A stretch of DNA of 64,000 nt, from contig CM053329.1 of assembly GCA_028583605.1 (NCBI GenBank), positions 37,261,992 through 37,325,991 on the forward strand. Direction: 5' to 3'. This document shows, piece by piece, positions 23,494 through 35,088 of the stretch (the first letter of the stretch is position 1; each line of letters opens with the position of its first letter). Source of the DNA: Dastarcus helophoroides. Lineage: Eukaryota > Arthropoda > Insecta > Coleoptera > Bothrideridae. The position numbers and the translations under genes are program-made. The notes beneath the pieces are model-generated. The model ran no database searches. It was given only the letters and a program-made list of their open reading frames with translations, and had not been told where the DNA came from.

Positions 23494-23545
<52 letters not shown>
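23494..23545. repeat. AT dinucleotide tail of LINE
   Basis: About 26 AT units directly precede the right target duplication, so they are the 3' tail of the LINE. Confidence 0.9.
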
Positions 23546-23547
<2 letters not shown>

Positions 23548-23556
23548 GAAAATGTC

Positions 23557-26490
23557 GACATTATTCAATATATTATTGAACATAAATCTCCTTTTTTTAG
23601 AAAAGACGATTTTTTGATATTTTTATTCTTTTCTAAAGAATTCGATTTTTATGAAAATAACGATTTTTGTTGAAAATTTCGAATTTCTAAAAATCTTGAT
23701 TTTTTGAAAGTTCGACATTTGAAAATTTCTGTTATTTCTACTTTTCATAAAAAATTTGATTTCAAATTTTCGCCTTTTTATCAACATTTCAACATTTTTT
23801 ATAGGATATCGATTTGATAAAAAATCAACTTTTCGAAATTTCCACTTTTTTCAAGTTTCTATTTTAATCAACATTACAATTTTTTCTTAAAATTTTGATT
23901 TTATAATTTCTACGGTTTCTCGAAATTTTAACTTTTTTGTAAATTTTAAAACATTGATATTTCTATTTTCAAATTTTTATTTTTATCAAAATTTTAAGAT
24001 TTGTAAAAATTTACCCAGAGAATTTTGACTTTTTTTGTACATTTTGGCTTTCCCGAAATTTACTTTTTACAGCTATTGACTTAAAAAATATTCCAATTTT
24101 CCTTTCATTTCGAATTTTTTGTACATTATTAACGTTTTTTGTTTTTTTTTTTTGGAGATTTTGATTTGTTTATTTGAGAGATTAGACTCTTTCAGAATGT
24201 CAACATTTCGCAAATTTAAATCCTTTTCTGAAAATTTTGCCTTTTTGAAATTTTCGGCCCTTCAAAATATCTACTTTTATTTTCAAAATTTTAACTCTTT
24301 TCAAAATTTCTACTCTTTTTTCAAAACTGTGACTAATTTTAAAAATCTCGATTTTTTTATCACAATTTGGACTTTTTTAAAAGTATCACTTTTTTCGAAA
24401 TTTTGACTTCCTTTAAAAAGTATCAATTATTCGTAAATTTCAAATTTTGATATTGTTCTCCAAAACCTGCTAGGTTTTAAGTCACAGAAATTAAAAATTT
24501 AATATTTAAATTTAGAGTATTCATATTAATTAAAAAATTGAACTCAAAATATAGTGTTAAAACTTTAACTTTTTAAGCTTCTATTTTAAAATTATGAAAG
24601 GTTCTAAAAAAAAAACCCCAATTATAACTTTTTGTAGAAAATCAGTATCAATCAATTTCGATATTAAGAAAAATTCTAGTTAAAATTGGTTTTAGGAGAA
24701 AGACGAGCTTGAGTTTAGAGCAGAAGTTCCGCAAAAAATTAAACGTTTGTGTTGGAGAAACATAAAAAAATGATATTTTAACTTTAAGTATCAAAAAATT
24801 TGAGAGAAAACCTTACAGTTTTCAAAATCAAAATCTTTAAAAACAAAAATAGATCTAAAAAAAATCAAAACTTTAGGTGTCGCATCAAAAATTGGAAAAT
24901 AAAATTGAGATTTTTTGGCAAGCTTTCCCATTTCATATTATTAAGCTCTAATATTAGAACAGTTTACATTCTTTACTGAAATTTTGACTTTGAAATTTAA
25001 AATTGCAAGATTTTAGCCAACATTTAAAAAAAAAAATCTTTATTATAACATCGACTTTTTAGAAAAATATAAAGAATTAAAAGTGTTCAAAAAAGTTTCA
25101 GAAAGTACGCCAATTGTAAAAGAAACTCAGCCTGGAGAAAAAATCATGTTTAAGGATTGATCAAACTCGGAATTTAAAGACTAAATTTTGAGATTAAAAT
25201 CGAAATTTTGAGATTAAAGTAGAAATTTTGAGAAAAGAAAATTCAAAAATTTTGGAGAGAAAGGACGAAATGTTTACTTTTAACCTCAGAAGGTGGTAAA
25301 AATTTTCAAAAAAAAATAAAGTTTTAAAATAGTTAAAAAATCTGTTAGTGGGTCACGAAGAAGAAACATAAAAATAATCAGGCCAAGACAAAAACAGTTT
25401 GGGATACGGATACCTTGTCTATTTGTCCTAATTTTTAAGTAAAAGCAGATGTTGAGGTAAAATGATAAAATTACTCGAAGAAATATTTCTTTTCTAATTG
25501 ATCTGTGGACTGTTTTGCGTAAGTGCACTTGTGTGTGAAGAATGCCTTCAAAAAGACAAAGTGCTCTAATTAAACACATACTTTAGAAAAATCCTCCAAT
25601 TGTAGATGTTAAATAAATTTTTGTATAACGTAACATCAAATTTCACATTCGTCTCTAATCTAAAAGTAAAAAATAAAAACAAATCTATCAGTCAACCTCT
25701 TTTAAAAATGTGACCATAAAATTTAGTGTAAATATTTTCACTAACTCTCAATAACGCTAAATAGTCCCAGTTTTCGTAATTATTTTTCTGAGACAGAAGA
25801 GAAAATTTCCCATGAAGGAGAAAAAACTACTTAAAAATTTTCTATCAAAAAGTACGTTGTTTGTACTTTTTATCGTCAAAATAATATGCTGCATTATTTT
25901 TCCCTCTCGAAAATAGGTAATATTAACAAAAAAACTTACGTTGTTTTAAAATGTCTATTTTTAATAAACTAAAGGCTTTAGCTAGATTCACGCTAATGGT
26001 GGAAGCAATAGCTCGTTACCGAATGATGTATTTTGAACATTGTCTATTTATATAGAGAAAAACTTTTTCACTTACGAGTATCCGTGAAGAAGCTTAAATT
26101 TTACCACGGAAAATAATAAGTATTTAAATTGTAACTGAAAAAAAAGTAATGTTCTAAATTGTCAATAAATGTTTTTGTTGTTAATTGTGGTTTTGAACTT
26201 TTAATGCCTTTTTTAGAGTTTGCCTTTTTTTAACTATTGGTTTTTGCATAATTTAACATTTTGCTCACTTTTTTAGCTTATTCGATTGTACTTAAAATCC
26301 GGTCTTTAATCATAACTAGAAAATTGGAATTTTCGAAATGAGGTCGAAATTTTTGTGATCCAAACTTGCACTTGAAAAAATTTGTCATTTGTCGAAATAA
26401 CAAGGATAATTAATAAATAATATAAAACTACCATACAATTTTTGCTTTTTCCCGAAGTTATGACAAATTTATTTGCAAAATTGTGATAAT
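23557..26490. repeat. T-rich low-complexity tract and non-coding intron
   Basis: 23557 to about 24500 is T-rich and 24500-25330 is mixed or A-rich, built from phrases such as TTTTGAAAATTTC. 25331-26490 is AT-rich without a gene that I can recognise. A 97-codon open stretch on the minus strand (25286-25579) has no known motif and overlaps low-complexity DNA. Confidence 0.5.
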
Positions 26491-26667
26491 GTAATTGGTG
26501 TTTCCTTCGCCAAATTCATATCCTTAGTCTACTTTTTGTTGAGGATTTAGAATCTCATCAAGATTGCCCGAAAAAGCGGTATTAATTCATTAATTACTGT
26601 TTGTGATACCCCCACTATCTAGCGTAATCAAGAAAACCATAATATCGCATTAAAACTCGCTACATAC

Positions 26668-27071
26668 GTATATTAAAATGAAACATATTGGTCCATTACA
26701 GAGCGAGCATTCTCCAACTGTGTGTATCCCAAACAACATAAAATGTAACTAATACACTAAGAACTAATATAAGCACTGTAAAATACCTAAAAATCTTAAC
26801 CAGTATGTACTTTCTTACGAAGATAAAACATAAGTAATGTAAGAAGTAAAGCGGATCTTCTGCAATAAAAACAACTTTTTGTAGGTTCAGATTTAAATGG
26901 AGCAAAGAATAAATTTCAAAAGTGACCAGTGATAGATATTAGCGCTACTAATTTGCAGTAACAAATAGGGACTTACTTTTGTGAAGAAAAATGAATCTGC
27001 GAAAATGTGGCACGAAATATGACCACAAGGTAGTGGTAGCTGCAATGCATATTTCCCTGAAAGGTATGCAT
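26668..27071 (-). pseudogene. Odorant receptor OR-B pseudogene, exons 1-2
   Basis: Exon 2 (26668-26859, 192 nt) is one base longer than in OR-A. The extra A turns CTGTATGGACC into CTGTAATGGACC and brings a stop. Exon 1 (26977-27071) also has one extra G relative to OR-A. Splice signals (TGCAG acceptor, GTATGT and GTAAGT donors) are kept. Coding similarity to OR-A remains high (FLHYLCFIFVRKY, WDTHSWRMLAL). Confidence 0.8.
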
Positions 27072-27726
27072 AACATTTAAGCAGTGGACTTTGGATCTTA
27101 ACTGAAAATATAAGAGGATGCTATTTGGTCTAATAACTGTAGTATTTCAATTGCAAAATAATTAAATTAATAGCACTATATGAACGAATGCAGTTTAATT
27201 TAATACCAAGCCATAGGTTAATTTTCAATAAATAATTATCTTGTGATCTGCCTCACCACTAGGTCAGCATATAATGCTTTTAGCTATTAAAGTCAGTCGT
27301 CAAGATACTTAAATAGATCAGGAAATTCTCTAATCTTTATAATTGGAACATTTGTTCAACAATTTAATGTCTTACTGAACCTAGAAATTATTTTAAATAT
27401 AAGCACCCTCATTATGCACATGATTTTCCAGAACAAACTATTAATTTTACCCATTCAGTAAACAACTTTAGATTTATTTATTTAGTGTCATTTATTATTT
27501 CATTTAATAATTATCATTAATTGTGTAAAACGTTTTTCAATTTAAACAAAAACTATGAAACTGAACTACTAAAGATTAATTTTTAAGAGTACGAGGTTAA
27601 TAATTATGAATAAAGATTTAATTTTAAGGTCACTTAATTTTCAAGGATAATTGAAATAATTGCGAATTCGTAAGAAGCCAATTTTCTTTAAATACAATTA
27701 CATATACACTGAAAGTAAGCATAACA
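27072..27726. other. Non-coding between OR-C and OR-B
   Basis: Up to about 27595 it aligns with the upstream flank of OR-A (9187-9698). No gene is visible. Confidence 0.5.
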
Positions 27727-28861
27727 CTATATATTGCCATAAAACCCTCTTAAATATATATAACTACTAAAACTGTCCCAAGAGTCCTGCAAGTCTAAAA
27801 TATTAAAAATTACAAACGAAACGTCATTTAGATAGCAATAGTGATACCATGAGAATCAACCTGAAGTCAAATGGAACGACATATTCACACATAATAATTG
27901 GTTTTTTGGAATGAACTAAAAACATTAGAAAAAGTTTTCTATTGGACTGTTTCCAATGATAATGCGGTAGAATCGTAAGCAACGTATGCAATTCTTCACC
28001 CAGGTTTGTTTCAAAAGTAAATCAGTACAATAATTACGATTTCAATTACAATACCTACATCATTAAACATCAGTTGTCCAATACTAGCCATAAGAAACAA
28101 TTCCACAAGGACCGATATTTGTGAACAGAGAATGAAAGGCAGGCTAACTTCTTTTCTAGAATTTTACATATCACTACTAATTTTTACAACATATTTATTT
28201 ATCTTACTATAACAAATAGGAAGAGTATACCAATCATTGTTCCAATACCTGTGTACGTAAAGATTATTACTCCAGAAAACATATCAGAGACTGTATTTTT
28301 CGCAAAACTGAAATATATAGTCCAATTAAGTCGCTAAAGAAGTAAGCATTAGGGTACCATTTAAAGCGGATATGTAGCTTAATTAACTCCAACTATACAC
28401 ACTATACGAACTATCGTCCATTAAATCAACTCCACTTTCAGAATCCTGCACTAGTTTTGCTAGAGACCATTTTAGGTATTTTGCTACAACGATAGCTTTA
28501 AGCACACCTCTTAGCAGACAATATGGCAAACTAATAGCGTTCGCTCCTAAAACAACAATCGCCACAACGAAACTCCAATTTAACCAAATGGCAAATTCGG
28601 GGAATCTCTCATCGCAAAACCTGTACCAATAGATGTAGCTGTATGTGTTACGACTAAGAGGCCAATAAAGAAATACAGTTATCAAAGTTAGACCCATATG
28701 AATTACGTAAATTTTCGCTAGCAGAAGGGATAATTTTTTGTAGGTCGACATGACACATTGGCCTTAAAAGTGGGTATCGACGAAATGAGGTTGTCGATAT
28801 TTTCATAATAGTCGAAGTATACTTCATGTCTTACGTGCACCATTATTCCAGTTACAATAAA
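27727..28861 (-). pseudogene. Odorant receptor OR-C pseudogene, exons 3-7
   Basis: Exons: 3 (28358-28861), 4 (28208-28307, open), 5 (28059-28155, one base long), 6 (27848-28000, open) and 7 (27727-27794, one base short). In exon 3 a four-base loss breaks the frame after IPTFKAN, and a second deletion after DLMDDSSY removes the QNKIG region. The acceptor of exon 6 is TG instead of AG. Exons 1-2 are not found. A recognisable core includes FLYWPLSRNTYSYIYWYRFC. It is non-functional on several counts. Confidence 0.85.
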
Positions 28862-29069
28862 CTTAAATGTGACGTCAGATAGAGCAACGTATGTAAATGT
28901 GAACATTTTGGTTTCCTTGATTTCTTTATTATTGAATATTAATACGTAAACATCATTTAAACCGATGGAGGAACCTAACCACCTGCAGGCAAGCAAGACT
29001 GCTGCCCTTGATTGAAAGGGCTTTGCAATCAATGACTTAATCTGCTTTTATTTATTACAATAAGTACCT

Positions 29070-29169
29070 NNNNNNNNNNNNNNNNNNNNNNNNNNNNNNN
29101 NNNNNNNNNNNNNNNNNNNNNNNNNNNNNNNNNNNNNNNNNNNNNNNNNNNNNNNNNNNNNNNNNNNNN
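29070..29169. other. Assembly gap of 100 N
   Basis: A run of exactly 100 N, a usual size for a gap of unknown length. It cuts exon 3 of OR-D, whose later exons are missing. Confidence 0.99.
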
Positions 29170-29804
29170 TCTCAAAAATTTTGCCAATAAAACCAATCTT
29201 AAAGTATTCCACAGCATACCATAGGTTAAAGTTACAACATAAGATGATAAAGTTAATGAGGCTACAACAAACATCCAACCTATCAAGGACTCATAGATTT
29301 CACTTTCGCAGTGTTTGTAAATATATATATAATCTTTTGCATTATAATTAAAAGGAAAAAATAATATTGCTCCCATGAATGTCACTGTATATTGCAGAAT
29401 ATAAACCTTTAGAATCGTTAAAGATACTTTTCTATGACTCTGAAAGACATCACTGTAAACTTGTTTCGTTTTGATGGTTTCGATAATATCCCAAGATTTT
29501 CTGTAAACGTACGAATATAATTTCTGATTAAAATCAGTAATCACGGGTAAAATTATCACCTAAAATTTAATCAAATGAATTTTTAATATTAATAAAGCAT
29601 ATCCACTTGTCCATACATATGTCATGATAAGACAAGCAGGCCCATAGCTTGCCAATACTTTAAGATTCTTCTCTTGCCAAACATGATGAAACGTCAAGCA
29701 AACATTAGATAATGCAAGGAAAACCATCACATACAGATAAAATTTTACCGACCTGTGCTTCCAACCACGTATACTCACATAGTACAACGGGTAAAGAGGA
29801 TCTT
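29170..29804 (-). CDS. Odorant receptor OR-D, partial (exons 2 and 3)
   Basis: Exon 2 is 29617-29804 (188 nt, acceptor TTGCAG, donor GTATGG) and encodes DPLYPLYYVSIRGWKHRS to YGPACLIMTY. Exon 3 starts at 29559 after TTTTAG and encodes VIILPVITDFNQKLYSYVYR, a membrane segment region FMGAILFFPFNYNAKDYIYI, and LVLLAKFLR at the gap. Both exons are open. Exon lengths match OR-E and OR-F more closely than OR-A. Exon 1 cannot be placed with confidence. Whether the gene is whole depends on sequence in or beyond the gap. Confidence 0.8.
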
Positions 29805-30479
29805 CTGCAATTACAAAATTTGCATTTGTACTCTAGAAAATGGACTAAGCAGCGTGTGTTTGAATAGCAGTTTGACACTTTATGGACGATAATTGTACGA
29901 TATTTCACCAGCAGAACTGGCATTATTAGATAACAAATGCCGTCAAATCTGATGAAATACTTATGGTGTAATTAACGCCAATAAAGTACGATATGATAAC
30001 GAAGGCTTCCACGGCCAGAGTTAGTACTGGATATACTTCTTCCGGGATTGGACCGTGTCAAAGAACTACTAAAAGTGTAGTAGTTCTTTGACATGGTCCA
30101 ATCCCGGAAGAAGTATATCCTGTAATGCCAATAAAGTTGTGGTAAGACCCCCTTTTAGGTTTTATTAAAAGGCAGTGTTTAGTTCAGAGGTTTTTAGTTG
30201 GTAATTAACAATTTACCGTTAAAAATTTCTATGCACTTTTTAAGCCAACCTGGTCTTGTCATAGTCATACTAGCGAACTGTTCACACCATTTAACACTAT
30301 TGATAATTTGAGAGTTTTGAAAGAAGGAAATAAGGTCAAACAGCACTATAATAGCGTCATTAATTTAAGTAGATTTATTTTGACTGTACTTAAATTAAAC
30401 GCACTGAATTAAGCGTAGCATTTGCTATTGTTTTATCTCATCATATTTATGACTAGCTGTTACCCGCGACTTCCTCCGC
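29805..30479. repeat. Non-coding with 42-bp-arm palindrome
   Basis: At 30029-30120 the arms GGATATACTTCTTCCGGGAT... and its complement pair around a loop of about six bases, with one mismatch. GCCAATAAAGT stands on both sides (near 29979 and 30126), so the palindrome was probably inserted with a duplication of about 11 bp. Confidence 0.75.
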
Positions 30480-30640
30480 GAATAATTGCCTTTAGTACAG
30501 TATCAAGTATCAGTGACCATCTTTCTGAAGATGATAGCTTGGCTGTTGAAACGCGTTGGAGCAACCTTTGTTCTGTTTTTTAATCTATCTTGGTTTCAGG
30601 GGACAATTCTTGTATTTCAATGTTATCAACGACGAAATAA
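30480..30640 (+). repeat. Penelope-like terminal fragment
   Basis: It contains TTGGTTTCAGGGGACAATTC, as in the other copies, preceded by a hammerhead-like region. It is a single arm only. Confidence 0.5.
30519..30565 (+). ncRNA. Second candidate hammerhead, partly decayed
   Basis: Order on the plus strand: ATCTTT, CTGAAGA, T, GATAGC-TTG-GCTGTT, GAAA, CGC, GTT, GGAGCA. Stem II keeps six pairs. Relative to the 18431 copy, one pair changed from G-C to A-T on both sides and two became wobble pairs. Stem I keeps only about four pairs, two of them wobble. The paired change argues for selection on structure before decay. Confidence 0.5.
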
Positions 30641-30862
30641 AATGATATGACGCTGATAAATTTATCTATGTTTCTGGATAAACTATTTGTTTGAAAGTCT
30701 CTTGAATAATCTTGTAAGATACAATTGGGCCTATTTCGTATCTTGGATTCCAAGGAACCCACTGGCGTAGCTAGAAACCAACAGGCTCTTCTACAAGGAC
30801 TCTGATTTTGGTCATTTTATACACTTATTCTTCATGGTGAGCTCTTATTGACCGGAAACATT

Positions 30863-31040
30863 ATGTTTTTTAATTTTATTTAACATTTTTTCGGCCCAGT
30901 TTGGAAATATTTAAATTTTTATTGTTTGTTGACAATATTTCAATACACTTTCTGAAATATGGCTACGTGATATTTAAATTTAAATAATTCAAATATTTCC
31001 AAACTGGGCCGAAGAAATGTTAAATAAAATTAAAAAACAT
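30863..31040. repeat. Inverted repeat, arms about 56 bp
   Basis: ATGTTTTTTAATTTTATTTA...GGCCCAGTTTGGAAATATTT pairs with its complement ending at 31040. A single-arm relative with the same flank (TTATTGACCGGAAA) occurs at 36880-37020. Confidence 0.8.
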
Positions 31041-32599
31041 TTTACAAATATGACAACTTTTTCAAAAATTTCGAATTTTTTTCAAAATTTTTACCTTCTT
31101 TAATAATTTCAACTTTTCATTTTGTATATTTTACTTTGGAAATTTCTACATTTTCAAAATTTCTGTTTTATATCTAATTCTCTTTACAAAAATGCCGAAT
31201 TCATTGGCAAATTGGATTTTTTTAATATGAATTTTATTTAAAGATTTAGACTTCTTTTCAAAATCTAAGCTTTTTAAAATTTTCGACCTTTTTTAAAACC
31301 CAAACTTTTGAAGGTGTTGACTTTTTCTAAAATTTCGTTTAGAAAAGTTTTGCATTTTTCAAAACTGGAATTATTTTTAAATTTCGGTTTTTTAAACCTA
31401 CATTTTTTTGACAATTGCGATATTTTTTTTAATTCTTTTATTTTATTAAGTGTCGAGTTTTTTTTGAAAGTTAAGGGCGATTCCGCTGGAGACGATTCTG
31501 AGATAAACTTCTAAATCGCAGTATTTGTTACGTTTTTGATATCAATACAAGAAACCAAAATCTGGATTTAATTTTAAAACTATTTTTTGTAGCCTTAACT
31601 TCGCATTTAAATACTTGAGGTGTTTATACATAATATGATTTGCATATATGCTGCAAAAAACCAACTGAAAAATGGTACCTGGGACACTATCGGTCACTGA
31701 GATTTTGTCTGGGTTCTAAGCTATTGCTTGGTGACAAAAAAGTATACTAATTAGTAGTATACATTGCTTGATTTCTGATTTTGTTAATTATTTGCGTATA
31801 ATGAAGTTAATGTTCTCAGAATTTAAGGCGCTTTGCAATCCCAATAATATGAAGTTTCACCCGCGATTGCTTTAAAACTGAATAATTCATTGTTTATCTT
31901 TGAGTTCTATATTTTTTTTTTGGTTCATTTTAATAAATTAATTTATACTCTTTTAAAATATAAAGACATAATTCAATAAATGTTTTACAATTAATAAGTG
32001 TTTGTGTTTTTTTTACTGTAATCTGGAAAGGAGAGCCGATTTGATTGCACCCGCGATAGCACTTTAAACTTTCATTGTGACAATTTATATTATATTATTA
32101 AGATTCTTATAACAAATCAGATGAGAACAGGTTGAAATCTAGCCCTTCAGAGAATAATTTCATGAAAAATATTTTTATTTTAATATTTTCTAGCTTCAAG
32201 TGTTGCACCCGCGATAATGGAACTTTTTTAAAATTCCATTTTTTTCTAAATTCTACATTTTACCAAAATTTTAACTTTTTGAAAAGTTTTGACTTTGGAG
32301 GTTACGATTTTTATTATTTAGATTCTTTAAATTCTAGAATTTTGTAAATTTCAACTTTTTAGAAAATTTCGAGATTTTTTTAAAAGCTTTTACCTTTTTG
32401 AAAACTCTGACTATTTAGGATTTTGACTTTTTTTGTATTACGAATTTTTTGCAAGCTTTCAATTTTTTTTCGAATTTCGCCAAAAATTTGACTTTGCCTT
32501 TTTGAAAAATGTTTGATTTGTTTCGACTTTTTTTCGACTTAAAAGTTGCGACAAAATGTGACTTTTTTAAATTTCTCTATGTAAAAATCCCACTTTTTT
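31041..32599. repeat. T-rich and non-coding DNA
   Basis: 31041-31480 and 32215-32599 are T-rich low-complexity DNA. 31515-32214 has no gene. CACCCGCGAT occurs three times (near 31860, 32048 and 32207), which stands out in such AT-rich DNA. Confidence 0.5.
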
Positions 32600-34723
32600 C
32601 TTTAAATGTCATCTTGTTTGAAATTTGGTTTTGAACATTTCGAATATTTTAAAATTTCGTTTTTTTTAACTTTATATTTTTTTAGATGTCGGGTTTTTTG
32701 AACCGTCGAATTTTTTTTTAATGTTGATTTTACTTCAAAATTTGGACCTTTTAACATTTTCGAAATAATGAAAATTTAAACTTTTTGAAAGTTACTACTT
32801 TTTCGGAAATTTTGATTTATTTTTTGAAAGCTTCAATTTCTTCTTAATTCATACTTTTTTAAAAATTACGTTTCTCCGATTTGGTTTTTTTATCTCCATT
32901 TTATTGACAATTCTGACATGTTTTAAAGGTTTCTTTTTGTTTGATTATTTGAAGGTAGGTATTGAGATTTTTAAAAGCTTAACTTTTTTCCAAAACTTCC
33001 CCTTTGTCTCAAAATGTAAACTATTTGAAAATTGTCACTTTTTAAAAGTTTTAATTTTGTTTGATTCCGACTTTTTCAAATTCAAGATTTTTTTTTAACT
33101 TTCCCATTTCGCCATTATTTTAAATTTCCACTTTTTTAAAATGTCTTAACTTTTATTTCTTTTGAAAATTAGCATCTCCAACTTTTTAAAAAATCTTGTA
33201 AAATTTCGGTGTCTTCAAAATTATAAAAAGAAATTGTAAACATTCATTCATTCGTATTAAAATAGATTTTTGCGAACTTATGACTAAAAATTAAAAAAAT
33301 TAAACTCCATATTTCGGGAAAAAAACTTACCCGAATTTTTTCTTTAAATGTCATCTTTTTTTAAATTTGGTTTTGAACATTTCGAATATTTTAAAATTTC
33401 GTTTTTTTAACTTATATATTTTTAAGATGTCGGGTTTTTTGGAACATCGAATTTTTTTTAATGTTGACTTTACTTTTAAAATTTGGACTTTTTAACATTT
33501 TCGACATAATGAAAATTTCAACTTTTTGGAAGTTTCTTTTTCGGAAATTTTGATTTGTTTTTTGAAAGCTTCAATTTTTTTAATTCCTACTTTTTTAAAA
33601 ATTACATTTCTCCGATTTGGTTTTTTTTTATCATCACTTTATTGACAGTTCTAACATTTTTTTAAGATTTCTTTTTGTTTTTTTATTTGAAGATAGGTAT
33701 TAAGATTTTTAAAAATTAAACTTTTTTCCAAAACTTTCCCTTTGTCTCAAAATGTGAACTATTTAAAAATTGTCACTTTGGAAATTTCAATTTTTTTGAT
33801 TCCGAATTTTTCAAGCTTAAGATTTTTTTTTAACTTTCCCATTTCGCCATTATTTTAAATTTTTACTTTTTTCGAAATGTCCTAACTTTTATTTCTTTTA
33901 AAAATTAGCATCTCCGACTTTTCAAAAAATCTTGTAAAATTTTGGTGCTTTCAAAATTATAAAAAGAGATTGTAAAAATTCATTCATTCGTATTAAAATA
34001 GATTTTTGCGAACTTATGACTTTAAAAATAAAAAAAATTAAACTCAAAATTTCGAGAAAAACTTAGCTCGATTTTTTCTTTAAATGTCATCTTTTTTTTA
34101 AATTTGGATTTGAACATTTCAAATATTTTTAAATTTCGTTTTTTTAACTTATATGTTTTTAGATGTCGGGTTTCTTGAAACATCAAATTTTTTTTAATAT
34201 TGATTTTACTTCAAAATTTGGACTTTTTAACATTTTCGACATAATGAAAATTTCAACTTTTTGGAAGTTTCTACTTTTTCGGAAATTTTAATTTCTTTTT
34301 TGAAAGTTTCGGTTTTTATTTAAATTTCTACTTTTTTGAAAACTACATTTCTCCTATTTGGGTTTTTTATCTTTACTTAATTGACAATTCTGACATTTTT
34401 TCTAAGAATTCTTTTTGTTTGATTAGGTATTGAGATTTTTAAAAGCTTAACTTTTTTCCAAAATTTCTTCTTCGCCTCAAAATGTAAACTATTTGATAAT
34501 TGTCATTTTTTAGAAGTTTAAATTTTTTTAATTCCGACTTTTTCAAATTTAGGAATTTTTTTAACTTTCCGAAAATTTCGCCATTATTTTAAATTTCCAC
34601 TTTTTTCAAAATGTCTTAACCTTTATTTCTTTTGAAAATTAGCATCTCCAACTTTTTAAAAAATGTTGTAAAATTTCGATGTTTTCAAAATTATAAATAG
34701 AAATTGTAAAAATTCATTCATTC
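32600..34723. repeat. Three tandem copies of a 740-bp T-rich unit
   Basis: Units begin with TCTTTAAATGTCATCTT at about 32600, 33341 and 34079 (spacings about 741 and 738). All contain GATGTCGGGTTT near their start and GAAAATTAGCATCTCC or a close variant near their end. The third unit is cut by a solo LTR. No coding sense is visible. Confidence 0.85.
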
Positions 34724-34727
34724 ATAT

Positions 34728-35084
34728 TGTTACGGGCTTATCAGTTCGAATTGATTATTAACGCGTGAATTGAATAATACCCACTTTATTACCAAACTAA
34801 ACTCGGAACATTACAACTAAATAGTGAACTCACTTATTTAATTCCAACTACTAACTAATTACACTGACTGACTCTTAACTAACTAACTCGAGGGAAAGGC
34901 GACCGCCTTATATAGTTTTGGCTCCCAGGTTTTAGAAAAATCCCGCAGATAAGGTTTATCGTTTGCCGAAATTTCTGGAACGCTTATCTGCCGTTTGCTT
35001 CGTTATCGCGGCCGCTTTCCCCTTATCAGATCTTTATAGAAAATTTTCCTACCTACTAAATTCTATAATTTACATTTTACTACA
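34728..35084 (-). mobile_element. Solo LTR, copy B
   Basis: The 357-bp sequence begins TGTTACGGGCTTATCAG and ends ACTACA, flanked by ATAT (34724-34727 and 35085-35088). The flanks join to restore ATTCATATTAAAA as in the other T-rich units. It belongs to the same family as copy A. Confidence 0.9.
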
Positions 35085-35088
35085 ATAT

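Larger units (their letters stand above)
19336..23543 (+). mobile_element. LINE with perfect 13-bp target duplication
   Basis: TAATGAAAATGTC occurs at 19323-19335 and 23544-23556. Between them are a 5' leader, ORF1, an endonuclease-reverse transcriptase ORF2 and a 3' tail of AT repeats (23494-23545). Because the duplication is perfect and both ORFs are present, the copy is close to full length at 4.2 kb. It lies in intron 2 of OR-B, antisense to the receptor. The clade is uncertain. The AT-repeat tail and coiled-coil ORF1 are the visible clues. Confidence 0.85.

Noticed and set aside
24119..24406. 95-codon phenylalanine-rich open frame
   Set aside because: It is a by-product of T-rich low-complexity DNA, with no domain and no neighbours supporting a gene.
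29821..29950. Exon 1 of OR-D (a reading MPVLLVKYRTIIVHK)
   Set aside because: No donor in the required phase is found, and alternatives upstream contain stops.
32600..34723. CRISPR array
   Set aside because: The units are about 740 bp of T-rich DNA in tandem without short repeats and spacers, and the context is a eukaryotic genome.
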